DNA from: Primulina eburnea | Taxonomy: Eukaryota > Streptophyta > Magnoliopsida > Lamiales > Gesneriaceae | Direction of reading: 5' to 3' | Assembly (NCBI RefSeq): GCF_022965805.1 | Contig: NC_133108.1 | Location: forward strand, 20,985,545-21,049,544 | DNA length: 64,000 bases | Shown here: positions 1-10,738 of the stretch, piece after piece | How the letters are laid out: every line of letters starts with the position of its first letter | How positions within the stretch are numbered: the first letter of the stretch is position 1 | The notes under the pieces: generated by a model | What the model was told of the DNA's origin: nothing | Seen by the model: only the letters and a program-made list of their open reading frames with translations | Database searches by the model: none | Made by a program: the position numbers and the translations under genes

Positions 1-252
1 TGCTTTTGAGAGATTTTTGAGAGGTTTAGTATGGGCTTCAAATTATTGCTTTTTAGGTTCGGTAAAACGATTTACGATTTCATGTTTGACTATTCTCTTT
101 AGATTTTCAAGTACTAGTTGGATGTTTTATTGTAAAAATGGTGAGAAGATATTTTAAAGTATTTATATATATATGTATATTTTTAATTATTAAGATTAAG
201 GAAGGAAAAAAAAATTTGTAGTACTTTTTAAGAAAGCGAATAAGCAGAAGTT
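1..252. other. Unassigned AT-rich edge sequence
   Basis: No coding region, PBS or LTR end is recognisable. The sequence is AT-rich with a short (TA)n run near 165-180. It adjoins the Copia LTR copy that becomes alignable to 24222 onward at about position 253. The matching Copia LTR at 24034 has a different left end, so this stretch is either flanking DNA next to a truncated LTR or an unidentified insertion. Confidence 0.4.
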
Positions 253-1968
253 TCAGTAAATCCCTACGAACATTCTTCGATCTCATAATCCGGTCCACGA
301 CTGGAATATTTTTTCCTCTTTTAAATTGCACTAGAAATTTAGAAGAACTTTTGCGTAGAGATGGAACACTGAGAAGAAATCGATTCAACAATAATAAGCC
401 AAATTTTTTTTGCAAGAATTGAGAGCTTTTGAGAACAGCACACTAATCCTTAGGGAAGAGCAGAAAATTCTTGAATCTCCTTCTCAACTTTCGGATGCCT
501 CCTTTTTAAAATAAGAATCAAATCTTATATTTTTATCTAATCTAAAATTTACTTAATTAATTAGATTGATTAAGTAAATCAAAGATTCTAAAAATATTTG
601 TGTGCCAAATCATGAAACTCTGGGAAGCATGTTAATGGATAAAAATCAAATTCTTATTATTATTTTCTTATTATTATTTTTCTAATCATTTATTTACTTA
701 ATTAATCTAATTAATTAAGGTAATTAAAGATTCCAAAAATAAAATGCATCCCATGTCATGGTCAATTTCGAATGATGCACATATTTCTTATAATATCATG
801 CATCATTGTTATTTTGCTTTGTGTGCAAGTTTTTAAAATTATGGTATCATGAACATATTCATTACACAAATCAATACTATATTTTATAAATACTTAATGG
901 GCTATATTTTAACACAATTAAAATATAATTATTAAAGCTCATTTGAACTTTAATAAATTAGCATGATGGACTTATACTCTTACAAGCACATGATCCATGC
1001 TCCCATTATATTAATATCATCATAATCTCAATCGATGATCCATCATCATCGATGTGACAATTTTAACTTATTTGTTATTATGATTCACACTTTAGTTTCG
1101 AGATCACCAATGTCTAAATAAAGCAGGTGCACTCTCTTTGACTGTTTTAGCCGTCATACTCTCAAAATTTCTATAAGCTTTTAAACTTTATCTATAAGCT
1201 TATCGATTGATCATATCAAACTTATTTCTTATTAATTCAACTCATTGAATTTATTATCTCAACGGGAACAAGTAAACCAATGCTTGTGTGACCCTCAATG
1301 GTTCAGGGATGCAGCTAGCCGTGGGTTCACAACTCTTTGTGATTCAGGACATAATCTTTTATTCGGGCTTATCCTAATTTGCCTCATTCTATGTAACAAC
1401 CATTGATCATGAGAACGTCAGAAATCATATTTCTGATTAAACCCATCGAATCATTGTAAGAGCTTCTAGTAGCATCGTCCCATGATTCCCTAGGTATCAC
1501 TGATAGTGTCTGCAAGAACCAGTCGATTATGATTAAAGTACAGTACGGTCCCTTCATCTCATATATCACGATCGAATCTGCAACCATTGATTCACCGAGG
1601 ATTGCATATTAATTCGATAACTATGTGATAACTATAATAGTGGCATCGTGTGTACTATTTGAGAACTCCTTCTCTAACGTACATCTCATACTCTGGCCAG
1701 AGATTTCATGCACTAATATTTAATCAGATCACACAGAATATCCAGACCCGTAGGTGAGCGGTGAATCCCCGACTACAATGCACTGGCTCCTATATGTGTC
1801 GCTACTATACCCAATCTCGCCACCTGATGACTCTCCCGGAGCCGGTAAACGAGTCAAAGCACAGTCCTAGCATATATAGCCTCAGTGTTGTCCTGGGTCG
1901 TAAGGACTAATGGTGTACAATCATAACCACAGACTTATCCTCTCGATGAATGATAACCACTTGGAAAG

Positions 1969-3723
1969 TGTGGGGATCCGGACGCTAATCATCTTCTTAA
2001 TTGTCATTAGGACTAATTTAATCAATTAGAATAAACAGAGTCTAATTTTTTTTTTTAAATGCGGAAGGTAATGGAATCATTCTATTATACAAACCAGTAT
2101 AATAATACAAATACTATATAACATGCATCTCGTTCTAAACTAGGTTCAACTACTACAATCAAGTAATAAACCTATCTAGATCCAAGTCCGGAATCACCAC
2201 TCTAATCTCGATTTTTCTTCACCTCTGTGACCCTGAACCTGTCCCACCTGTTGCCATGCACACATACAGACAAGACAACAGCCAGATAACTCCGGTGAGA
2301 TATAAATATCCCAGTATAAACAATGTATCAATACAATCATATAAAACATATATAACAGCATAAACAATCATTAAAACATGTATCCCAATCTGACTACATG
2401 AATCAATACGAATCTGTATTTAAGTCAATGGCTTGTTATCTTATCTCAACTTATTTCTGACCTAGGGATCCCGATCTAATTTAGACTTTGGCATGCTGTA
2501 TCGAATGTCTACAATAGAAGTCGATCTACATCTAAGCTCATCGACACACCGTAAGTCTAGAGTCTCAGCGGTTCTGACAAAGACTCGGCGGTTCTGCCCT
2601 AGCTAGGCTGATCTACCCTAGACTCAAAACTCTGGCTCTGCTATCATTCAATAGACTAAACATATCAATCTGATAATCTGCAAATATCAATGCAATAAAA
2701 TAAAGTATGTGATTTTGGGAAACTCAAGTCAAACCTATCTTGAGTTGTGCTATCCCGAATCAACATTTATTTTAACATTTCTTGCTGTCGCTCTGATACA
2801 ATCGAAGTCCTGACTCAAAGTCTGTCACTGTTCGATCTGGCAATGACAATATTAATATTCTGTATCAATATTCTATTTATTTCAAGACCTCTCTGTCTTA
2901 TCAAATTCTAACTATACAAGAGTACAATCTTGCGATTCCGGTAATACCATATCAGTCTATACCAATTCCATTAACTTAAAATCAACCACGATACAAATCT
3001 GATATCACATCTCAGTCAATTTAACTTTGAAATTCATAACAATTCAATAATCAATCTGTTTCTTAATCAGACTTCGATTCTATGATGTCTGCTATATCAA
3101 GAGTACTATATATGAATCCCATTCACTTTTGACAATATCATAATTTCAAGACATGTCAAAACTTAATAAAAATTACGTCCAGTTGAAGCCTGCGTCGATA
3201 GGAACACATTACCGAAGTCGGATTCACAATCGGACGGACGGATCGAAATATAAAGGCGTAAGGATTTTCTGAAACTATTTCGTTCTCCTTTCTTCGTTTC
3301 CTCCATTTCTGATGAAGGAATTCGTATATATATATCTAAACTTGCATGGTTCTGCAACGTCTCACGTTTCTTGTATATCGGTTGGCGCTCGGGCGGTCAT
3401 GAATTTCCGCCCGGGCGCTTGCTTGGCGCTCTGGCGGTTAAAACATACCGCCCGGGCGTGGGGTGTTCTGCCCTCACGATTAATCCTTGGCGCTCGGGCG
3501 GTCATAAACTACCGCCCGGTCGCCACATCTTCTGCCCGCAGCATACTTCTATTGAACACTGGCGCTCGGGCGGTCAAAAACTACCTCTCGGGCGCCAGAC
3601 TCTCTGTCCACAAGTTGTGTAATTCATATGCTTGGCCCAATTTGGTCTCGTAATGGCCCGGCTATATCACATCAGTTTATAATCAAAATCTCAGATTAAT
3701 AGAATCAAGATCTTGGCCTTACA
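1969..3723 (-). mobile_element. Solo LTR S1 (chromovirus, same family as Tekay-2)
   Basis: It starts TGTGGGGATCC, ends CTTGGCCTTACA, and is flanked by the direct repeat GAAAG at 1964-1968 and 3724-3728. Its first 1.3 kb aligns closely with the LTRs at 29307 and 35954, and more loosely with 61504, which also fixes its strand. No internal region remains, so it is a solo LTR left by LTR-LTR recombination. It sits inside the Copia LTR. The segment 3384-3596 carries GC-rich inverted repeats unlike those in the related LTRs. Confidence 0.88.
3384..3596. repeat. Array of four GC-rich inverted repeats in S1
   Basis: Four imperfect hairpins of about 34-36 bp lie at 3384-3418, 3425-3458, 3489-3524 and 3561-3596. 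Each has a left arm around GGCGCTCGGGCGGT, an AT-rich loop of about 8 nt, and a right arm around ACCGCCCGGGCGC. Spacing between units varies from 6 to 37 bp. Some arm changes are not compensated, for example the right arm of unit 4. Open reading frames across the array are by-products of the repeat. Confidence 0.85.
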
Positions 3724-4075
3724 GAAAGTCCGAGGGAGGGTTGTTCGGTATAATCATCATATGACTACCCATCTGCATGTTTTGACATCTCCATGCCCTT
3801 ACCAAGAAACGCAGTACACAACATCACATATACTAGTCTCGAGCTCAAGCGACCTTTATCCATGTTTTAGGCGGATGAATCGACTAGGAACGAATTTAGA
3901 TTATGCAGTGTTTACAAATGAGTTTCAACATCGAATTACGATTCATTTGTATTAAAGCATAATCAAGGACTTTATCTATGCTGATTGCATGGGTATACAG
4001 ATAAAGTATAACGAAACCATTAAAAAGTTAAATTATATTTAAATAAAGATTTTTTATTTCACTTGTGTCAATAAA

Positions 4076-4350
4076 TTACCTAGCCAACCGTTGGGTGAAC
4101 CTCAACATCCTCTTTGATCTATCTCTATAGATTTGTATTCCCAATATATAGGATGCTTCACCCATGTCTTTCATGGAGAATTTACTTGCTAACCATACTT
4201 TAGTTGATTGCAGTAATCCTACATCATTCCCAATGAGCAAGATGTCATCAACATAAAGTACTAGGAATGTCACTACACTCCCACTAACTTTCTTTTACAC
4301 TCATGGTTTCTCAGGATTCTTAGCAAAACCAAACTCTTTGATATTGCTAT
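4076..4350 (-). pseudogene. Copia reverse transcriptase remnant
   Basis: The minus-strand translation contains LYVDDILLIGND, the catalytic YVDD box of Ty1/Copia RT, followed by WLASKFSMKDMGEASYILG, a conserved downstream RT block. Upstream residues around FGFAKNPEKP are also RT-like, but a stop codon breaks the frame. Only about 90 residues survive. The N-terminal two thirds of RT are gone, because sequence next to this on the other side of Tekay-1 is already the region just before RT. Tekay-1 inserted at its upstream edge with TSD GCTAT. Confidence 0.85.
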
Positions 4351-5426
4351 TGTAATGAACCGTACTTTTCATACTTAAAATTTGCGGAAAAATTAAAAAT
4401 TTTCTTAAATATACACATCCATACGGTCGTCACTCACCATTCATCAAAATAATATTTGAAATCAATATCGCCAACTTAAATTTGCTAAAGGACAAGCTGT
4501 CTCAAAATGTCTCACAATCCAATCATAAAATCAGAGTGTAAATGTATTTTCTTAAAATCTTAAAACAACGTAGGCGGCCCTCGGGTATAGCCTCCCGTTC
4601 AGTCCAAGCCTGCCCCTTGGTCGCCACCTCCCGTCTCCTCATCAACATAGTCAACTGCATCGATCAAGTCTAGTGAGTCTAAAGACTCAACACGTATAAA
4701 CTGGGATAACGAGTACTACATAACAAAATCGCATGCATCTTAAAAATAGAACGTACATAACTTGCAACTTGAGCTTGCATAAAAAAACTTGAACATACGT
4801 ACATACATAACTAGACGTGCCATCAACATGAACTTTCATAAACATACTGCATGCTTGAACATACGTAACTTCATCATTTTCGTAGAGGATGTTTCAAAGC
4901 AAGTGACCCATACATAATAAACGCCTGATCAGACACACCACAGTACTGGGATGACAGGGACGTATCCACTGCCGCATACATGAGATCCCCGTTCATAATT
5001 TAACGGGCTGGTTGGTCCCCGTTCATAATTTAACGCTTTCCAACCACGATCTAACCCGTTCATAATTTAACGGGGCGGAGAGGTCCTCGGCCACGTTCAC
5101 CGACTTCCAAACCCATTCATAATTTGTTCACAAGACATTTAGCATACCTCAAAAACTTAAAATATTTTCTTTGCACGTCATACATACTAACTTGGCGTTG
5201 AGGGATTCGTTGGACTTCGACTGGGGCCGTTGCTGCACACACTAACATGAAATTGCATACTTAACTTGCATAACTTAACGTAGAAATCATACTTACTCTC
5301 GAGTTCAATCATTACTTAGGACATTCTAAAATTTCCCATGACGCGACCTTGATAATCCTTGCACTAAACCATGACGTCTAACCTCAAAGCATACTAAATT
5401 ATTTTTCCCAAAAACGAAGGACACGG

Positions 5427-5690
5427 ACCCCGTACCTACATCCGTGTAGTGGTCCGTGTAGACTCTGGAAGTAGACACCGAAAGGAAGCAAAGGCACGGA
5501 CCCCATGTCAGGGTCCGGGTGGACATCTGTGTAGGCACTGGAAGAATACACTAAGTGAAACCCAAAGGCACGGACCCCGTGCCCTCATCCGTGTAGGGGT
5601 CCATGTAGATACTGGAAAAAGAGACGCCGAGAAGGAAACAAAGGCACGGACCCCGTGTCAGGGTCCGTGTACGGGTCCGTGTACCCACTG
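5427..5690. repeat. CACGGACCCC inverted-repeat array in Tekay-1 3' LTR
   Basis: Four units begin near 5427, 5494, 5569 and 5646. Each pairs an arm like CACGGACCCC with GGGGTCCGTG about 15-20 nt later, and CCGTGTAG motifs lie between. The same array is at about 13135-13396 in the other LTR, where one unit has lost part of its left arm (near 13284). Confidence 0.75.
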
Positions 5691-6566
5691 TGATCGCGAA
5701 CTTACGAAAATTCTATACATGCTTTGCTGAACATCCTAGACTTGATTACACGGACTATGAAACGACACCATGAGTCGTTCCTAGAACACTAAGGCATTAT
5801 ACCAAACCCAAGTAAACATTATCATTACCCCAAGAGTAACAAACCATCAACAACAACGACACAACTCAAAATTCGACACAATGTTACTTCCTACGACTCT
5901 TGCTTCAACTTAGTGCTATCGACCCGAAATGAACCATTAGTGACCGTCCAAATACATAAACAAGGTACCTATACGCAGCAACGATCACCCGTCGATCCCC
6001 AACGAAGCCTGCAACAATTAAACTTCAAGGATACATCAATATCATAACTTTTCTGAAAACACAGTTTGAGCAGTCCCACGAAAAACATCATAACTCACTC
6101 AATTTTCATACAAAAATCTCAAATTTTATATCAAATGGAAGGCATCAAAAAGTTCTACAATTTTCTAGTTGAAAGTTTTCTCAAAATCCCGACAGAAAAA
6201 TCGCAGTTTTCAACAGAACAGTGAGTTACGAGATTTCAGATCTAAAAAGTATTTCAAACGCATTCAAACCATTTTTCCGCTCAAACAACGAACGTCACAC
6301 ATGGATTTTCACGCATAAAAATACACAACGCATACTCTGACAAGATCGATGCAGAAAGAACAGAATATACGTGCCTTTTGATATTTAAAAATACCGTAAC
6401 GACGATACCGAAGCGGAGATGTAGTGAGGCTTGATCCGGGACTAACGTGGCTCGATTTTCTTGAAATAAACTCGACGAAATATTGCTGGAAATTGATGAG
6501 GGAAGGGGCGGCTGCTTCTATACCAAGAACCCAAAGTTTCTTTCCTTTAAATTCTGAAAATAAAAA

Positions 6567-6640
6567 TGTGTATGTGTGTGTATTGTGTTTTTACGTGAGT
6601 GTGTGTGTGAAATTGTGTGTGTGCGTGTGTTTGGGTAGAA
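6567..6640. repeat. GT-rich microsatellite in Tekay-1 LTR
   Basis: This is an imperfect (TG)n tract with GTGTGTGTG cores. It is also present at about 14277-14345 in the other LTR, so it was part of the element when it inserted. Confidence 0.7.
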
Positions 6641-7155
6641 CTGAGGTAATTAAATTGTTTAATTACCCTATTAAAATGCTAAATATAAAGGCTAATCAAG
6701 TTGCTCGTTAAAATGCTAGTTAAAATATTATAAAATTCTACTCCACTATTAACTCTAAATAAACTCTCTTACTTTAAAATAAAATACACAAGGGTCATAT
6801 CTTTAAAAGTTTAAAAACCTTAAAATCATCTAATAATTAAATTTGGCTTTAAAGTACTAACACCTCATAAATCAATTTAAAATGCCCCATCCTAAATCTT
6901 AAAATAAAATACCGCATTCTAAATTGCCAAAATCGTCACCGGGTCTTTTCCTCGATTCCACCTCGAATAATCGTCTGAAACATGAAACTCGAAAAACATT
7001 TTAACGTGCATCACGATGAACATGAATAATTTAAAATAATGCACTTAAATAAATCATGCACTGCTAAAATCAATATATAAAAAAAAAGGTTAATTAAATT
7101 ATTTAATAATTAAATGAATGCATGGGTTATACGTGTACTGAATTTGGGCACTACA

Positions 7156-7170
7156 GTTCCTCCCCCACTT
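7156..7170 (-). promoter_or_regulatory. Tekay-1 polypurine tract
   Basis: On the minus strand this reads AAGTGGGGGAGGAAC and directly abuts the 3' LTR. That is the position and composition expected of the plus-strand DNA priming site. Confidence 0.8.
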
Positions 7171-7191
7171 ATAAAAATTTCGTCCTCGAAA

Positions 7192-7764
7192 TTAAATCTT
7201 ACCGAACAACTCCGGGTAGCGAAGTCTCATTTCTGCTTCTGACTCCCATGTGGCTTCTTCCACTGATTGGTTTAACCACCGAACCTTGACTAGCTTAGTC
7301 ACTTTGTTCCGGATTCTGCGCTCTTGCCTGTCTAGGATTTGGACTGGTTTCTCCTCATAAGACAGGTCTGGAGCAAGCTGCAACGGCTCCAAACTCAGAA
7401 TGTGCGAAGGATTAGCTAGGTATTTCCTTAGCATCGAGACATGGAACACATTGTGCACCCCGGCCAGATTCGGTGGAAGGGCAACACGATAGGCTAGTGT
7501 TCCAACTCTGTCCAAAATTTCGAACGGCCCAATGAACCTCGGACTCAGTTTGCCTCTTTTTCCAAATCTCATAACACCCTTCATAGGTGCTATCTTGATA
7601 AAAACGTGATCTCCTACGGCAAACTCGAGATCTCTTCTCCTTTTATCGGCATAGCTCTTTTGACGGCTTTGGGCAGTCTTCATTCTATCACGAATCTTGC
7701 CCACCACGTCTGCAGTCTGCTGCACTATCTCTGGACCAAGTTCTGTCCTCTCACCAACTTCATC
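7192..7764 (-). pseudogene. Tekay-1 integrase C-terminus and chromodomain
   Basis: This is the last part of pol. The integrase C-terminal segment has the GPFEILDRVG and VFHVSMLRKY blocks typical of Gypsy integrases. The final 50 residues or so (from about KPVQILDRQERRI through VKVRWLNQS..EATWE to PELF) match the degenerate chromodomain of Tekay-type chromoviruses, which is thought to guide integration to heterochromatin. The reading frame is open to its own stop at 7192. It is separated from upstream integrase only by a nonsense codon at 7765-7767, where a conserved Trp after CRSPVH has become TGA. Confidence 0.85.
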
Positions 7765-8583
7765 TCAATGAACTGGTGATCTGCACTTCCTCCCGTACAA
7801 TGCCTCATAGGGAGCCATACCAATGGATGCTTGGAAGCTGTTGTTGTATGTGAACTCCACTAGAGGTAGTCTAGACTCCCAAGTTCCTTGAAAATCAATC
7901 ATGCACGCTCTCAGCAAATCCTCTAAAATCTGAATCACTCGCTCAGACTGGCCATCTGTCTGCGGGTGAAAAGCTGTACTGAAAAGCAACTTTGTCCCCA
8001 TGGCTGCATGTAAGCTCTTCCAGAAGGACGACGTAAACCTTGGGTCCCTGTCGGACACAATTGAAAATGGAAATCCATGTAAGCGAACTATCTCTCTGAG
8101 ATAAAGCTCCGCATACTGCGTCATGGAGAAAGTCGTCTTCACCGGTAGGAAATGTGCTGATTTAGTGAGTCGGTCCACTATAACCCAAATAGAATTCGAT
8201 CCTCTGACTGTTCTCGGCAACCCAACCACGAAATCCATAGTAATGTTCTCCCACTTCCACTCAGGATTGGGGAGTGACTTAACCAACCCTGCTGGCCTCT
8301 GATGTTCAGCTTTTACTTGCTGACAAGTGAGACATTCTGATACGAATCTACGGATGTCTCGCTTCATCCCTGGCCACCAATACAATAACTGTAGGTCTTT
8401 GTACATCTTGGTACCTCCTGGGTGAATGGAATACGGAGATGCGTGTGCCTCTGTCAAAATATCCTGTCTGATCGAACCAACACTAGGCACCCAAATTCTA
8501 CCTCTGTATCTCACAATGCCGTCTGAAACTGTGTACATCACACTGCCCTTTGCTTCGTCTTTCAGTCTCCATTTCTGTAACTG
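7765..8583 (-). pseudogene. Tekay-1 integrase (zinc finger and DDE core)
   Basis: The N-terminal HHCC finger is visible as HPGGTKMYKDL...CLTCQQVKAEHQ. The catalytic core follows: ITMDFVVGLP with the first Asp, VSDRDPRF with the second, and [12 protein letters not shown] with the Glu. The family function is insertion of element cDNA into chromosomes. It is bounded upstream by a TAG at 8584-8586 and downstream by the TGA at 7765-7767. The core residues appear intact, so the defects are confined to these stops. Confidence 0.9.
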
Positions 8584-10113
8584 CTAATCTGAAGACTGAC
8601 CTGCTCGGATACGGTCTAGCAACCCAGATTTGACTATCAGATTAGACAGTCTAGGAGCTCTGTTCTCTCGATAAATCTCCAGACCAAATCTCTGAATCTC
8701 CGACTGAAGCGGTCTCTGAGCTGACAACTGAGCGACAACTGCCACTTTTCTACTCAAAGCATCTGCGAAAACATTAGCCTTCCCCGGATGGTAGCTAATT
8801 TCGCAGTCGTAATCTTTCACAAGTTCCAACCACTGCATCTGTCTCATATTCAGCTCTTTCTGCGTGAAGAAATATTTGAGACTCTTGTGGTCGGTGAAAA
8901 TCTGACATTTCTCGCCGTATAGATAGTGTCTCCAAATCTTCAGTGCGAAGACAATGGCGGCTAACTCAAGGTCATGCGTCGGGTAGTTTTTCTCGTGCAC
9001 TTTCAACTGCCTGGAAGCATAAGCTATGACGCGACCTTGCTGCATCAACACTGCGCCTAATCCGAGCTTAGATGCATCGGTATAAAGCACAAACTCACCT
9101 TGCCCTGACGGCATGGCTAGCACTGGCGCTGAAATAAGAGCTTGCTTCAAGGTGTCGAAGCTCTTCTGGCATTCCTCACTCCACACAAACTTAGCATTTT
9201 TCTTGGTTAGTGAAGTGAGCGGCACTGCTATGGACGAAAATCCCTTAATGAACTTACGGTAGTAACCGGCTAAACCCAAAAAGCTGCGGATTTCTGATGC
9301 GTTCTTTGGCTCAACCCATTCCTTAACGGCTGCTACCTTCGCTGGGTCTACCTCAATACCACTGCTGGATACTATATGCCCCAAAAATGCAACTTTCTGC
9401 AGCCAAAATTCACACTTACTGAACTTCGCAAATAGCTTGCGACTTTACAAGGTCTGCAAAACTGTCCTCAAATGCTGGTTGTGCTCTTCATGGCTCTTCG
9501 AGTATATGAGGTCCATGAACACTATGACGAACTGATCAAGATAGGGCTGAAATACTCGATTCATGAGGTCCATGAAAATTGCTGGAGCATTCGTCAACCC
9601 GAATGGCATTACTAAGAACTCGAAATGCCCATACCTGGTCCTGAAGGCCGTCTTGTGAACGTCTGCATCCTTAACCTTCAGCTGGTGATACCCTGATCGA
9701 AGATCTATCTTAAAGAAAACTGTATCTCCCTGCAATTGATCAAACAAGTCTTCGATTCTAGGAAGTGGGTACTTATTCTTGATCGTTACCTTGTTCAGCT
9801 CTCGGTAATCGATGCACAGCCTAATAGTCTCATCCTTCTTCTTTACGAAGAGCACAGGTGCGCCCCATGGTGAGAAACTAGGGCGGGTAAATCCTTTTTC
9901 GAGGAGCTCCTGAATCTGCTGCTTGAGCTCTAACATTTCAGCTGGAGTTAATCGGTACGGTGCCTTAGAGATTGGCGCTGTGCCTGGCACGAGATCGATT
10001 GCAAACTCCACCTCCCTCTCTGGTGGAAGGCCTGTGACGTCATCAGGAAAGACGTCTGGGAAGTCCATGACTACTTGCACCTCTGATAAAGATGGAGTGT
10101 GCACGTCAGGCAT
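8584..10113 (-). pseudogene. Tekay-1 reverse transcriptase and RNase H, active site deleted
   Basis: RT motifs are in order: [35 protein letters not shown] and [13 protein letters not shown]. The catalytic box should read F-M-D-D-I-L-I-Y, but at about 9507-9513 it is FMD followed directly by LIY. Two residues, including one metal-binding Asp, are lost by an in-frame 6-bp deletion. A TAA at 9445-9447 interrupts the frame just before the SKCEFW block. RNase H follows with [15 protein letters not shown], a Glu in [12 protein letters not shown] and [10 protein letters not shown]. It ends at a TAG (8584-8586). At the 5' edge (about 10111-10116) a 1-bp deletion separates it from protease. Confidence 0.92.
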
Positions 10114-10564
10114 GAAATAATACTAGCCAAAAAGGCCTGACACCCCTTGGAAATCAACCTCCTCGCCTGCATGCACGAAATCATGCGAGGAAAGCTTCTC
10201 CATCTGGCTAGTTCAAAAAGAAACTGTTCCATGCCCGGAGGTCTAACCAAGACTGACCTCTTCTGAAAATCGATTAAGACTCTGTTCCTTGTCAGCCAGT
10301 CCATTCCCAGAATGATATCAAACTCTGGCATTGGTAAGACGATCAAGTCGGCATAGACTAGGTGGCCGTGTAGTTCTAGATCAATATCTCTGACCACGCT
10401 GGTAGCTAACAGATCTTCCCCCGATGGGACTGTCACTGAAAAGTACATGTCTAGGCCGATGGACTTGAGGTCCAAATGATTAGCAAACGTCTCTGATACG
10501 AAGGAGTGAGTGGCTCCTGAGTCTATCAGTGCAGTTGTGGATAATCTCTTAATAAAAATGTTTC
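10114..10564 (-). pseudogene. Tekay-1 aspartic protease (second exon of the gag-pol reading frame)
   Basis: The active-site motif ALIDSGATHSF is close to the 5' edge. The conserved block FDIILGMDWL follows about 75 residues later, as in Ty3/Gypsy proteases, which process the Gag-Pol polyprotein. The upstream edge is the predicted splice acceptor at 10565. When joined to the donor at 10739, the distance from the zinc-knuckle region to the active site matches Tekay-2 (34619-34400), which has no such segment. The frame is lost near 10113 by a 1-bp deletion. Confidence 0.85.
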
Positions 10565-10738
10565 CTGAGATGCGTTAGCACAACACAACTTATATCCCCA
10601 AAAATACTATCATTAACCTAAAGCACAATAGAACTCAGCTTCCCAAGGCACACAAAAAATTACTAGCACACTAATAGTCCCAAAATAGAATTCCACATGC
10701 AAGGCAACGAAATACTGAGCTTCGGTAGAAAGGTTTAC
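10565..10738 (-). other. Candidate 174-nt spliceosomal intron in Tekay-1 gag-pol
   Basis: On the minus strand the borders read CAG|GTAAAC (donor) and CATCTCAG|GAAAC (acceptor), with TGCTAAC about a dozen bases before the acceptor, a good branch-point match. The segment is T-rich and contains in-frame stops, while its coding flanks are GC-richer. Removing it joins the zinc-knuckle exon to the protease with no frame break, and the joined stretch aligns residue for residue in length with the same junction of Tekay-2. The borders share CAGG, so it may have arisen as a short insertion that duplicated a proto-splice site. Splicing itself is inferred, not shown. Confidence 0.6.

Larger units (their letters stand above)
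253..4075 (-). repeat. Copia 3' LTR copy A, interrupted by solo LTR S1
   Basis: 253-1968 matches the second copy at 24222-25350 plus 27394-27717 with minor differences. The LTR resumes after S1 at 3729-4075, where it resembles 56182-56600. It holds no coding sequence. The LTR start, read on the minus strand, is missing: the sequence passes directly into RT coding sequence at about 4076, so a deletion removed the RNase H region, the polypurine tract and the LTR edge. The left edge at 253 is also not a canonical LTR end. Confidence 0.7.
4351..7155 (-). repeat. Tekay-1 3' LTR
   Basis: It runs from TGTAATGAACC to GGGCACTACA and is nearly identical to 12067-14865. It contains an array of inverted repeats (about 5427-5690), a (GT)-rich stretch (about 6567-6640) and no credible gene. 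Confidence 0.93.

Noticed and set aside
1384..1587. Short ORFs in Copia LTR copies (also 25836-26039, 29433-29752)
   Set aside because: Short, without domain features, and broken in the related LTR copies. They are noncoding LTR sequence.
3384..3596. Regularly spaced palindromic repeats resembling a CRISPR array
   Set aside because: The context is a plant LTR with TSDs. Spacers are not of uniform length, repeats are imperfect inverted repeats rather than identical direct repeats, and there are no cas genes.
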